A stretch of DNA of 26,584 nt from Bryobacterales bacterium. GTDB lineage: Bacteria; Acidobacteriota; Terriglobia; Bryobacterales; Bryobacteraceae. Under the pieces are notes generated by a model. It was not told where the DNA came from. It saw only the letters and a list, made by a program, of their open reading frames with translations, and made no database searches. A program made the position numbers and the translations under genes. The stretch covers positions 1 through 26,584 of the forward strand of contig JAEUQE010000117.1 of NCBI GenBank assembly GCA_016789785.1, written 5' to 3'. Below, in pieces: positions 16,461 through 23,183 of the stretch (positions are counted from its first letter, which is position 1; every line of letters starts with the position of its first letter).

Positions 16461-17081
16461 TTAAGACGATGCCGTGGAGGAATTTCCTTCTTTCTTTTGC
16501 CGGGCCAATTCGGTGCGCAACTTAGCGGTGATTCGGAAAATCAGACTTTCCACGCCTTTCACTGATAGTTTCACAGCGGGAATTTGAGAGATTTCCAAGG
16601 CGCTATAGCCCTGCTCGTAATACAGGTGGAACACGATTTTCTCCCGCCGGTTAGTAATCAACTTGTTCGCTCTCTGGAGCAGAAGCTGGCGCTCGACATC
16701 CGGCATGCCAAGTTGGGTCATTTGCGATTCGACAGACGAAAAAGGGACTGTGCGCTCATGGGCCCGCCGGCCGGCATTCTTCGCCTTCCAGGCGTCCCGG
16801 CACACGTTAGCGGCCGCAATGCGAAGGTAGCTCTGGGCAGATTCCGCGTTTGAGGGCATCCTCTCCAGGATAGACGGACCGTGGGCGAAGAGTTTGAGGT
16901 AGATGTCCTGGACCTGGTCTTCAATCTCGTCGTGGGTGCAACCACCGAACTGGCCGGCGACACGCCAGGCAATTGCCGCGAACAAACCCCGGGTGGCTCG
17001 CACGAATGCTTCGGACTGCAGTGGTTCGCCTCCGCTTTCCATCCATTCCCGGAACAGCCTGGCGAGCGGTTGATTGCTCAT
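16461..17081 (-). CDS. ECF-type RNA polymerase sigma factor
   Basis: The 206-residue protein has region 2 near residues 25-100, with the typical acidic helix D-E-I-E-D-Q-V-Q-D-I-Y-L-K-L-F. Region 4 is near 135-195, with R-E-K-I-V-F-H-L-Y-Y-E-Q-G-Y-S-A-L-E-I-S-Q-I and a recognition helix around L-S-V-K-G-V-E-S-L-I-F-R. It directs RNA polymerase to a small regulon when freed from its anti-sigma factor, which is encoded immediately downstream. It starts 13 bases after the stop of the aldose epimerase gene and lacks a clear ribosome binding site, so co-transcription with that enzyme is likely. That is an uncommon place for a sigma gene. Confidence 0.88.
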   Translation of the reverse strand: MSNQPLARLFREWMESGGEPLQSEAFVRATRGLFAAIAWRVAGQFGGCTHDEIEDQVQDIYLKLFAHGPSILERMPSNAESAQSYLRIAAANVCRDAWKAKNAGRRAHERTVPFSSVESQMTQLGMPDVERQLLLQRANKLITNRREKIVFHLYYEQGYSALEISQIPAVKLSVKGVESLIFRITAKLRTELARQKKEGNSSTASS

Positions 17082-17094
17082 CGGCAGTGGAACG

Positions 17095-18222
17095 TTATCT
17101 CGCCCCGAACTTCCAGACCGTTGAGGAGTGGTACTCCGAGCCGGGCTTCAGGACAACCGTCGGGAAGGACGGGCGGTTGGGGGAGTCGGGAAAATGCTGT
17201 GTTTCCAGACAGAAACCGCTGCGGAAGGTGTACTTGCGCCCCTTGCCCTCCAGCGAGCCATCCAGAAAATTGCCGGTGTAGAACTGGACGCCAGGCTGCG
17301 TAGTAGAGAGTGTGAGAGTGCGTCCCGAGGCAGGATCGGAGACCTCGCCGAAGACGCGGAGGGGGCCTGGTGCGCCGCTGAGAACGAAGTTGTGATCGTA
17401 ACCTTTGCCGAGCTTCAGTTGCTGGTCGGCCTGATCGATTCTCGACCCGATGGCCACCGGCTTCGTGAAATCGAATGGGGTACCTGCTACGGAACGTAAC
17501 TCGCCGGTGGGGATCAAGCCGGTATCCACGGGGGTATAGTGGTTGGCCTGCAAGGTCAACTGATGCTTCAAGATGTCGCCTGAGCCTGCAAGGTTGAAGT
17601 AAGTGTGATTGGTCAGATTGAGAACCGTGTCCCGATCGGTCCGGGCGGAATAGTCGATACGGAGTTCGTTGGAGTCGCTCAGTGTGTACACCACCTTCAC
17701 GGAGAGGTTGCCAGGATATCCTTCTTCCCCATCCTTGCTCAGGTAACTCAGCTCAAGCGAACAGCGGTCGGCGCTACTCGATTCCCTGGCGGTCCAAACA
17801 GCCTTGTCGAAACCTTTAAGCCCACCGTGCAGATGGTTCTCTCCGTTGTTCGCAGCAAGCTTGTATTGCTTTCCGGCGAGGCTGAACTGCGCCTTGCCGA
17901 TCCGGTTGGCATAGCGGCCAACAAGGGCTCCGAAGTAGGGATGGCCCTTGAGATAACCGTCGAGTGTATCGAAGCCGAGGACGATATCGCCCGGTTTCCC
18001 CTTGCGATCGGGAGTGTGGAGCGAGGTGATGATGCCACCGTAGTTGGTGATGGCTACGCGAACGCCGTTCTTGTTGTTGAGCGTGAAGAGGCGCACTGGT
18101 GCGCCATCCGCGGTTTTTCCAAAGTTCTCCTGTGTCACTCGTCGCAGATCCTTCTGGGCCAGCGCCTGGCCGGCGAATAGCAAACTCAAACCAGTTAGCA
18201 GAACAAATAGAGAATTACCCAT
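17095..18222 (-). CDS. galM: Exported aldose 1-epimerase (galactose mutarotase)
   Basis: The 375-residue protein has a signal peptide (about 1-22, ending Q-A-L-A-Q), so it works in the periplasm rather than the cytoplasm. The mutarotase signatures are complete: N-Y-G-G-I-I, G-R-Y-A-N-R-I (102-108), E-N-H130-L-H132-G-G for sugar binding, N-H206-T-Y-F-N-L with the catalytic acid histidine, and C-L-E340-T-Q with the catalytic base glutamate. It interconverts alpha and beta anomers of aldoses such as galactose or glucose. The sulfatase gene lies 87 bases upstream on the same strand, which suggests processing of a sulfated or galactose-containing glycan outside the cell membrane. It is followed after 13 bases by an ECF sigma gene. 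Confidence 0.93.
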   Translation of the reverse strand: MGNSLFVLLTGLSLLFAGQALAQKDLRRVTQENFGKTADGAPVRLFTLNNKNGVRVAITNYGGIITSLHTPDRKGKPGDIVLGFDTLDGYLKGHPYFGALVGRYANRIGKAQFSLAGKQYKLAANNGENHLHGGLKGFDKAVWTARESSSADRCSLELSYLSKDGEEGYPGNLSVKVVYTLSDSNELRIDYSARTDRDTVLNLTNHTYFNLAGSGDILKHQLTLQANHYTPVDTGLIPTGELRSVAGTPFDFTKPVAIGSRIDQADQQLKLGKGYDHNFVLSGAPGPLRVFGEVSDPASGRTLTLSTTQPGVQFYTGNFLDGSLEGKGRKYTFRSGFCLETQHFPDSPNRPSFPTVVLKPGSEYHSSTVWKFGAR

Positions 18223-18309
18223 CGCTGATATAGCGTATCAAAGACGGACGGCGAAAAAATGGCGAGGCGCGATCCTAGGATTTATCTGGTACTCCGCAAT
18301 TTCGTAGGG

Positions 18310-19818
18310 TTAGACATCGCGGGGGCGAAGATACCAATCGAGAATCGCTTCTCGATCAGAATTCGCGGGCTCACTCCCTGCTTCGGGATGAGTCTGCCGG
18401 AAACGGTCGAGCATGAGAGTTTGGAGTTCGTAGGCCACTTTGGGGTACTTGGCGGCGACATCCACGAATTCGCCCGGGTCGGCTTTGAGGTCGTAGAGGC
18501 GCTGATAGCGGCCAGGAGTAGGATTATCGATGTCGTAGCCATCGCCGCGCGCACGTTTTCCGGAGCAGCAAATCAGCTTCCACTTATCCGTGCGTACGAA
18601 CGCTTCTTCGTTCTCGAGATACTGACTGAAGATATGACTGCGCGCTTCGATGCGGCGGTTCTCAAGATAGGGGCGAAGGGAATGGCCATGCTGGATGGGC
18701 AGCGGAGCGGCGCCGAGAAGGTCGAGAACGGTTGGCGCGAGGTCGACGTGTTCGGTGAAGTGTTGGACTGCCCCTTTGCGGATCTTGCCCGGGTAGCGCA
18801 TGATGAGCGGTACGCGTAAGGCGGGATCATAGCCGCAGTGCTTCTCAAAGCGGCCGTGATGCCCGAGATCGTAACCGTGATCCGCAGTGTAGACAATGAG
18901 GGTGTTGCCATCAAGGTCCAAGTGTTGGAGTTTGTCGAGCACGCGGCCAATATTCTGATCGAGGTAATTCACGGAAGTGTAATAGGCAGCGATGATGCCC
19001 TGTTTGTCTTCCTCCGTAAGATCGCGAAAAATCTTCGGGATTTGCCAGGCGTCTTCCGGCCCCACTCGGGGAGGCCGGAATGCCTTGGCATCCACCTTCG
19101 AGCGATACTCCACTGGGAAGTCGAATGGAGAGTGCGGCTCGTGGAAGCTGACCCATAACGCAAAGGGCTGATCGCGATTCTGCTCCATGAATTGTTCGGC
19201 AAGCTTCACCTGATGCCCGGCCTTCATATCCTGCTCGTATCGGGGGAAGGCCAGTTTGTCCGCATTGAGCCAGATTCTTGCCGGATCGCGAAACGGGCGC
19301 CACTGAGGCTTGGTAGCGATGCCGGCCGGAATTGGCGCGGGCTTCACCAACTTGTTCCAATCCTGAGCGAGTTCCCGTTCCGTGATCATGTAGTCGAAGC
19401 CATGCAGACCGGGTGCGGCGGGACGGTTGAAGTGCATCTTGCCGATGACGCCAGTGCGATAGCCGGCCTGCTTCAACTGTTTCGCGATGGTTGGCTTCTG
19501 GTCACTGAGGGGCGTGGGCAGGCGCGTCACGCCGGCCATGCTTGGCATCTGGCCCGTGAAAAAGCTCTGGCGGGACGGAGTGCAGACGGGCGAGTTGCAG
19601 TAATGGCTGGCGAAACGGGTGCCCTCAGCAGCGAGACGATCGAGGTGAGGTGTGACGGCCTGGCGATTGCCATCGGCGCCGAGGACGTAGCCGGCATGAT
19701 CGTCGGCGATCAGGAAAAGGAAGTTCGGCTGTCTGCGGGTGGTTCGCGATGTGTTCTGAGCGGCTTGGGCGGTGAGGCTCGAAGCGCCCGCGGCGAGCCA
19801 GTCTCTGCGGGTGAGCAT
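18310..19818 (-). CDS. Tat-exported sulfatase (formylglycine type)
   Basis: I chose the ATG at 19818, giving 502 residues, because it begins with a twin-arginine signal (M-L-T-R-R-D-W-L-A-A-G-A); the frame is open to 19941 without signal character. The alkaline-phosphatase-like fold starts N-F-L-F-L-I-A-D39-D40-H, the metal-binding aspartates. The sulfatase motif C79-T-P-S-R83 carries the cysteine that becomes formylglycine. The later metal site is seen as Y-T-A-D-H-G-Y-D-L-G-H-H. It hydrolyses sulfate esters, probably on polysaccharides, outside the cytoplasm. The organism must have a formylglycine-generating enzyme or anaerobic maturase elsewhere; none is in this window. The exported mutarotase follows after 87 bases. 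Confidence 0.92.
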   Translation of the reverse strand: MLTRRDWLAAGASSLTAQAAQNTSRTTRRQPNFLFLIADDHAGYVLGADGNRQAVTPHLDRLAAEGTRFASHYCNSPVCTPSRQSFFTGQMPSMAGVTRLPTPLSDQKPTIAKQLKQAGYRTGVIGKMHFNRPAAPGLHGFDYMITERELAQDWNKLVKPAPIPAGIATKPQWRPFRDPARIWLNADKLAFPRYEQDMKAGHQVKLAEQFMEQNRDQPFALWVSFHEPHSPFDFPVEYRSKVDAKAFRPPRVGPEDAWQIPKIFRDLTEEDKQGIIAAYYTSVNYLDQNIGRVLDKLQHLDLDGNTLIVYTADHGYDLGHHGRFEKHCGYDPALRVPLIMRYPGKIRKGAVQHFTEHVDLAPTVLDLLGAAPLPIQHGHSLRPYLENRRIEARSHIFSQYLENEEAFVRTDKWKLICCSGKRARGDGYDIDNPTPGRYQRLYDLKADPGEFVDVAAKYPKVAYELQTLMLDRFRQTHPEAGSEPANSDREAILDWYLRPRDV

Positions 19819-19937
19819 GCGCTTACTATACACCGTGAGCGGCTGGCGGAAGGGGCGTGATGGGCATTCCAGAGGCAGCACGCGGAACTCTTGTCCGCCA
19901 GCCGCTGGCAACATCCGGGTCAGGCCGGGCGCAGATT

Positions 19938-20501
19938 TCAAGTTCCTCCAGCGTCAGGCCGAGTTTGGGCATCGGGATCGGGCCTGGGCTGGCCCGTAAT
20001 CGCGAGCAGTTGTTCACGGAGGTGTCCGCGGCCGCGGCTGAGCCGCGACATGACGGTGCCAATGGGAACGCCGAGCATTGACGCGATTTCCTTGTATGTG
20101 AACTCCTGCACATCAGCAAGGAGGACAATCTCACGGAACATTTCCGGCAGGCGGGAGAGCGCGAGCAACATATCCTCATCACTTACATCTTCGGGAATGG
20201 GATCCTCGTGCCGGAGGTTGTCCATGAGGAGGTCGTCGGTTTGTGTCTTGCTTCCCCATAGATGCCAGCGGCGGCGATAGTGGTGAATGCGATGAATGAG
20301 GATTCGGAACATCCAGGCCCGGCAGTTTGTGCCGGTCTCAAAGCGATGGAAGGACTTCCATGCCTCAAGGTACGTCTCCTGGACCAGATCCTCGGCATCC
20401 GTCCGATTGCCCGTCATCGCAACGGCGGTCCGGAAAAGGTCGCCCATGTGGGGAAGTGCGACGGATTCAAATTCCACCCGCCAGGATTGCGCCGGATTCA
20501 T
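19938..20501 (-). CDS. ECF-type RNA polymerase sigma factor
   Basis: The 187-residue protein starts at the ATG at 20501, with AAGGAG close upstream; a longer frame to 20552 lacks such a site. Region 2 contains M-T-G-N-R-T-D-A-E-D-L-V-Q-E-T-Y-L-E-A-W and N-C-R-A-W-M-F-R-I-L. Region 4 contains E-F-T-Y-K-E-I-A-S-M-L-G-V-P-I-G-T-V-M-S-R-L-S-R-G-R. This is close to the SigE/SigR-type ECF group that is often controlled by a zinc-finger anti-sigma factor. Such a factor is encoded 370 bases away in the opposite direction, not downstream as is usual. The next gene on its own strand is the sulfatase, 119 bases on. Confidence 0.9.
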   Translation of the reverse strand: MNPAQSWRVEFESVALPHMGDLFRTAVAMTGNRTDAEDLVQETYLEAWKSFHRFETGTNCRAWMFRILIHRIHHYRRRWHLWGSKTQTDDLLMDNLRHEDPIPEDVSDEDMLLALSRLPEMFREIVLLADVQEFTYKEIASMLGVPIGTVMSRLSRGRGHLREQLLAITGQPRPDPDAQTRPDAGGT

Positions 20502-20871
20502 CGCTCCTTCCAGATTCGCGCCGCGGCCAGAGACCTCATCTGCCCCCCGCACTCAGGTTCGCACAATTCCGTTCGCTTCTCGTGGGAAATCGCACCGCTG
20601 GCAAAGGAGCAATCGCGCAGTCACGGACCTCTGGAATGGAGAACAGCCATTGGTAAGGGCGCCGGGGTGTGGTGATGGGCCGGTTGCAATGATCGGCGAG
20701 GTCCATGAGTTGCGGTCCTCCTTGGCTACCCCTGCCCCCATGTGAAGTGCGAAGGCCCTCATGATCGCGAGAGGATGAACGGGAAACCAGCGTTGGCAGA
20801 CCGATCGCGCGGAGCCTCGTTGTGGAATAAAATGAAGGGTCTCTGGCATCCAGGGCGTTGAAGGAGCCGCG
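20502..20871. other. 370-base divergent region between sigma and anti-sigma genes
   Basis: Apart from a doubtful 56-codon minus-strand frame, no gene is seen. It must hold the promoters of the sigma gene (minus) and of the anti-sigma gene (plus). On the plus side TAAAAT (20828-20833) is a five-of-six match to a -10 box, 39 bases before the anti-sigma ATG; no clear -35 or ECF-type GGAAC motif at correct spacing was found. GGAG precedes the anti-sigma start. Confidence 0.4.
20536..20706 (-). CDS. Possible 56-residue small protein with strong ribosome binding site
   Basis: A minus-strand ATG at 20706 is preceded at ten bases by AAGGAGG (20717-20723 on the plus strand read in reverse). It opens a 56-codon frame ending 34 bases before the sigma gene. 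The product (M-D-L-A-D-H-C-N-R-P...) has two cysteines and no membrane segment or known motif. The strong Shine-Dalgarno is the only positive evidence. It could be a leader peptide for the sigma gene or chance. Confidence 0.22.
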   Translation of the reverse strand: MDLADHCNRPITTPRRPYQWLFSIPEVRDCAIAPLPAVRFPTRSERNCANLSAGGR

Positions 20872-21675
20872 ATGGGCGAGAAGTGTATCGAGATTTTGGG
20901 TTGGAAGGACGCCTTTGAGAGCGGCGAACTGACTTCCGGGCAACGGGAGACCGTGATGGTCCATCTTCAGGCCTGTGCTGCTTGTGCAAGGGAGTATGAA
21001 GCGGTCCGGAAACTGCGAACCCGGCTGAAGTCCGCCGTAGCTGCGGCCTCAGTGCCGGTTGGACTGGAGACACGAATCCGGGCCAGGATCGGCGAACAGG
21101 ACCGAAAGACTCTGAGTCTGCCGTTGCCCAGGCTGGCATTCGCGGCACTGGGGGTGATGGTGCTGGCCGCGGGAACCTGGACCCTTGCGCTGCGTCCGAT
21201 GCGGGCACAGATCGCGTCGGTTTTGTCGATTGGAACGGGGGATCATGTACACTGCTCCATCGAGCGGAAGAACCCTCCTCAGGGAACGTTCTTTCGTAAT
21301 ATGCAGGCGGATTTTCCAGGTCTGGAGGCTTCGGTAAAGGATGCGATGCCGAAGGATTTCCGGCTGCTGGAGAGCCATGATTGCCGGCACGAGGGGCGCA
21401 GGTTCGGCCATCTTGTCTACGAGAAGCAGGGGCGCAAGGTGTCGGTAATCGTGACCAGGAAGCAGGAGGGCGAGCATCTTCCCCGGACCGCGCTGCTGGC
21501 GAAAATCCGCGCGCATGGGATTCCCGTGTTCCACATTGCCGGAGATCGTTCGTTGGAGGCGCTCGGTTTCGAGACGGCGCGCCACCTCGTGTTTGTCGTC
21601 TCAGACCTGGATGAACGCCAGAATCTGGCGGTAATGGCTGCGGTGGGGCCGGTACTGACGGAGGTTGTACGGTAA
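20872..21675 (+). CDS. Membrane anti-sigma factor with ZAS zinc finger
   Basis: The 267-residue protein has the complete ZAS pattern C5-x25-H31-x3-C35-x2-C38 in its cytoplasmic head (H-L-Q-A-C-A-A-C-A-R-E). One transmembrane helix follows at about 84-106 (F-A-A-L-G-V-M-V-L-A-A-G-T-W-T-L-A-L). The outer domain of ~160 residues (from M-R-A-Q) resembles no sensor family I recognise; it contains C128 and C171 and a hydrophobic C-terminus. It should hold an ECF sigma factor inactive, most likely the one encoded divergently at 20501-19938. The ATG has GGAG just upstream. Confidence 0.82.
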   Translation: MGEKCIEILGWKDAFESGELTSGQRETVMVHLQACAACAREYEAVRKLRTRLKSAVAAASVPVGLETRIRARIGEQDRKTLSLPLPRLAFAALGVMVLAAGTWTLALRPMRAQIASVLSIGTGDHVHCSIERKNPPQGTFFRNMQADFPGLEASVKDAMPKDFRLLESHDCRHEGRRFGHLVYEKQGRKVSVIVTRKQEGEHLPRTALLAKIRAHGIPVFHIAGDRSLEALGFETARHLVFVVSDLDERQNLAVMAAVGPVLTEVVR

Positions 21676-21775
21676 TCGGAATGTCCTGGTACGGCGGTGC
21701 CGGTGGCCGCTAAGGGGTGTGCGGGGATTGTTGGAAAGACGCATAAAACGGGATAATTCACTTAGAAATCCCTTG

Positions 21776-21886
21776 ATGACATGGAGCGTCAACACGATCG
21801 CAAGTTCGATCATGATCGCTGTCGCGGTTCCGTTTTTGGCCTATTGGCTGTACTGGCTGACTGGACGCGCAGGGACTGAAGTCTAG
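21776..21886 (+). CDS. Possible 36-residue single-span membrane peptide
   Basis: A short frame starting at the ATG at 21776 encodes a peptide that is mostly one membrane helix (S-S-I-M-I-A-V-A-V-P-F-L-A-Y-W-L-Y-W-L) with polar ends. GATAAT (21752-21757) with TTGTTG 18 bases upstream (21728-21733) would make a fair promoter. No Shine-Dalgarno is seen. It lies downstream of the anti-sigma gene in an otherwise empty 252-base gap. It could be a real small membrane protein or chance. Confidence 0.3.
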   Translation: MTWSVNTIASSIMIAVAVPFLAYWLYWLTGRAGTEV

Positions 21887-21927
21887 CTTCACCGGCGGTA
21901 GTGGAGAGACCGCGTGCTCAGCTCCGG

Positions 21928-23052
21928 TCAGGGTAAGACGATCACTTCCACGGAGAAACTCGCATCCATTGAGGGCAGGCCCTCGAATAGCAACATCGTA
22001 CTTGCCGGCGGTTTACTCTTGTCCAGGAACTCGAAGCGGATTTGGCGAATTTTGTCGATTGTGGACTGGGTGAGCGGGTAGTAATTCGTCAACACAGCGC
22101 TGCGCAGGGTCCCCCCGGCCTGCTCGACGGCCTTGCGCAGACGTTCGAAGGCGAGGCGCACATCGGCATCCTGGTTGTTGAATGCGAGTTGGGCACCGGA
22201 CAGAATCAACTTCGGCGCGTTGACGACAGCGGCCTGGGAGTAGTTGGGCGAAAGCTCGAGACCTTCCGGATTGGAAAGGGCAAGCGGGGATGGTGGGCTG
22301 GCGGAAGTTCTGCCGGCAGCCTCACATTCCACAAGTCCTGGAGTGAGGCCGCGGAGGGTCTGTACGATGGTCGCCGTGGCTTTCGGGAATTGCGTGGCGA
22401 GATGCTGGCGCATGGCCGAATAGTCGGCGAGCGCGCTCACAAAGCAGGTGACACGCAGCATGTCTGAGCCCTCGACTTTGACGGCGCGTGCCGCTTTCTC
22501 CAGGCGCTTGATCGATTCCTTGAACAGGGGTTCGACCTTCTCCAGCGGTTCCTTTGTGGTGACCTGCTGCCCTGAAAAGAATGCGATCCCATTGGGATTG
22601 GCTGGCCGGCGCTCCTGTGTCACCGCTTCCAAGAGCACCTGCGCACCCTCTTGCGGGAGGGCGCCGACCTGGATGGCGGTGAGCGCGGGAATGGGTAGCC
22701 GGGCTTCTGTGAAGTACTCGCTCTGAATGGCTTGCACGCGCCGGAGGTCGCCGGTGCCGGCAACAAAAGCACGGACCTTGATGATCTGCGCACCTCGGGC
22801 CTGACTACGGAGAGCCTTCAGGCCATCGCGGACCTGCTGAGAAAGTAGCCCTTTCGAGGACATCGGCGCCGTGAGGAACCCAAGCCGCTGGGGATCGGCG
22901 GAGACGGCCATGGGCGGGTCCTTGAGGACTTCCAGGGTCTGCGTGATCTCTTCTTCTTCGCCCTTCTTCCTTTTCTTCTTCTGGGCGAGCAGACTATCGG
23001 CTGACAATGCGGAGATAAGCAGCGGAACCAGGAGATGGCGAGTGATGTTCAT
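21928..23052 (-). CDS. Secreted protein of three degenerate RidA (YjgF) domains
   Basis: I chose the ATG at 23052 because it begins a signal peptide (M-N-I-T-R-H-L-L-V-P-L-L-I..., to about residue 24); the frame is open to 23223 without signal character. The 374-residue product has a charged K-K-K-R-K-K-G-E-E-E-E linker, then three RidA-like units at about 45-148, 150-248 and 275-374. Each ends in the family's proline-containing strand and a final hydrophobic strand (Q-V-L-L-E-A, L-V-E-C-E-A, F-S-V-E-V-I-V-L). The arginine of E. coli RidA (R105), needed for imine hydrolysis, aligns with L124, T226 and S351, so enamine/imine deaminase activity is unlikely in any unit. It may be a binding protein in the periplasm. 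It is divergent from the pyridoxal phosphate operon. Confidence 0.8.
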   Translation of the reverse strand: MNITRHLLVPLLISALSADSLLAQKKKRKKGEEEEITQTLEVLKDPPMAVSADPQRLGFLTAPMSSKGLLSQQVRDGLKALRSQARGAQIIKVRAFVAGTGDLRRVQAIQSEYFTEARLPIPALTAIQVGALPQEGAQVLLEAVTQERRPANPNGIAFFSGQQVTTKEPLEKVEPLFKESIKRLEKAARAVKVEGSDMLRVTCFVSALADYSAMRQHLATQFPKATATIVQTLRGLTPGLVECEAAGRTSASPPSPLALSNPEGLELSPNYSQAAVVNAPKLILSGAQLAFNNQDADVRLAFERLRKAVEQAGGTLRSAVLTNYYPLTQSTIDKIRQIRFEFLDKSKPPASTMLLFEGLPSMDASFSVEVIVLP

Positions 23053-23134
23053 CGCTGGAACCCCGATTTTATCAAAATGAGGAGTTGATGGAACTGCTGG
23101 TGTTTGCCTACCCCGGTGCTGGGTGGAGGCGATC

Positions 23135-23148
23135 AGCCAATGTTGGCT
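23135..23148. promoter_or_regulatory. Palindromic operator candidate at the pdxR promoter
   Basis: AGCCAA (23135-23140) and TTGGCT (23143-23148) form a perfect inverted repeat with a two-base centre, 36 bases before the pdxR ATG. The right arm could also serve as a -35 box (TTGGCT), with TATGGT (23167-23172) 18 bases on as -10. Next to it ATGGT is repeated directly (23163-23167, 23168-23172). No Shine-Dalgarno precedes the ATG at 23184. MocR-type regulators generally bind repeats overlapping their own divergent promoter, which fits. Confidence 0.4.
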
Positions 23149-23183
23149 CGACCCCATCCAATATGGTATGGTTGTCCTAGTCC

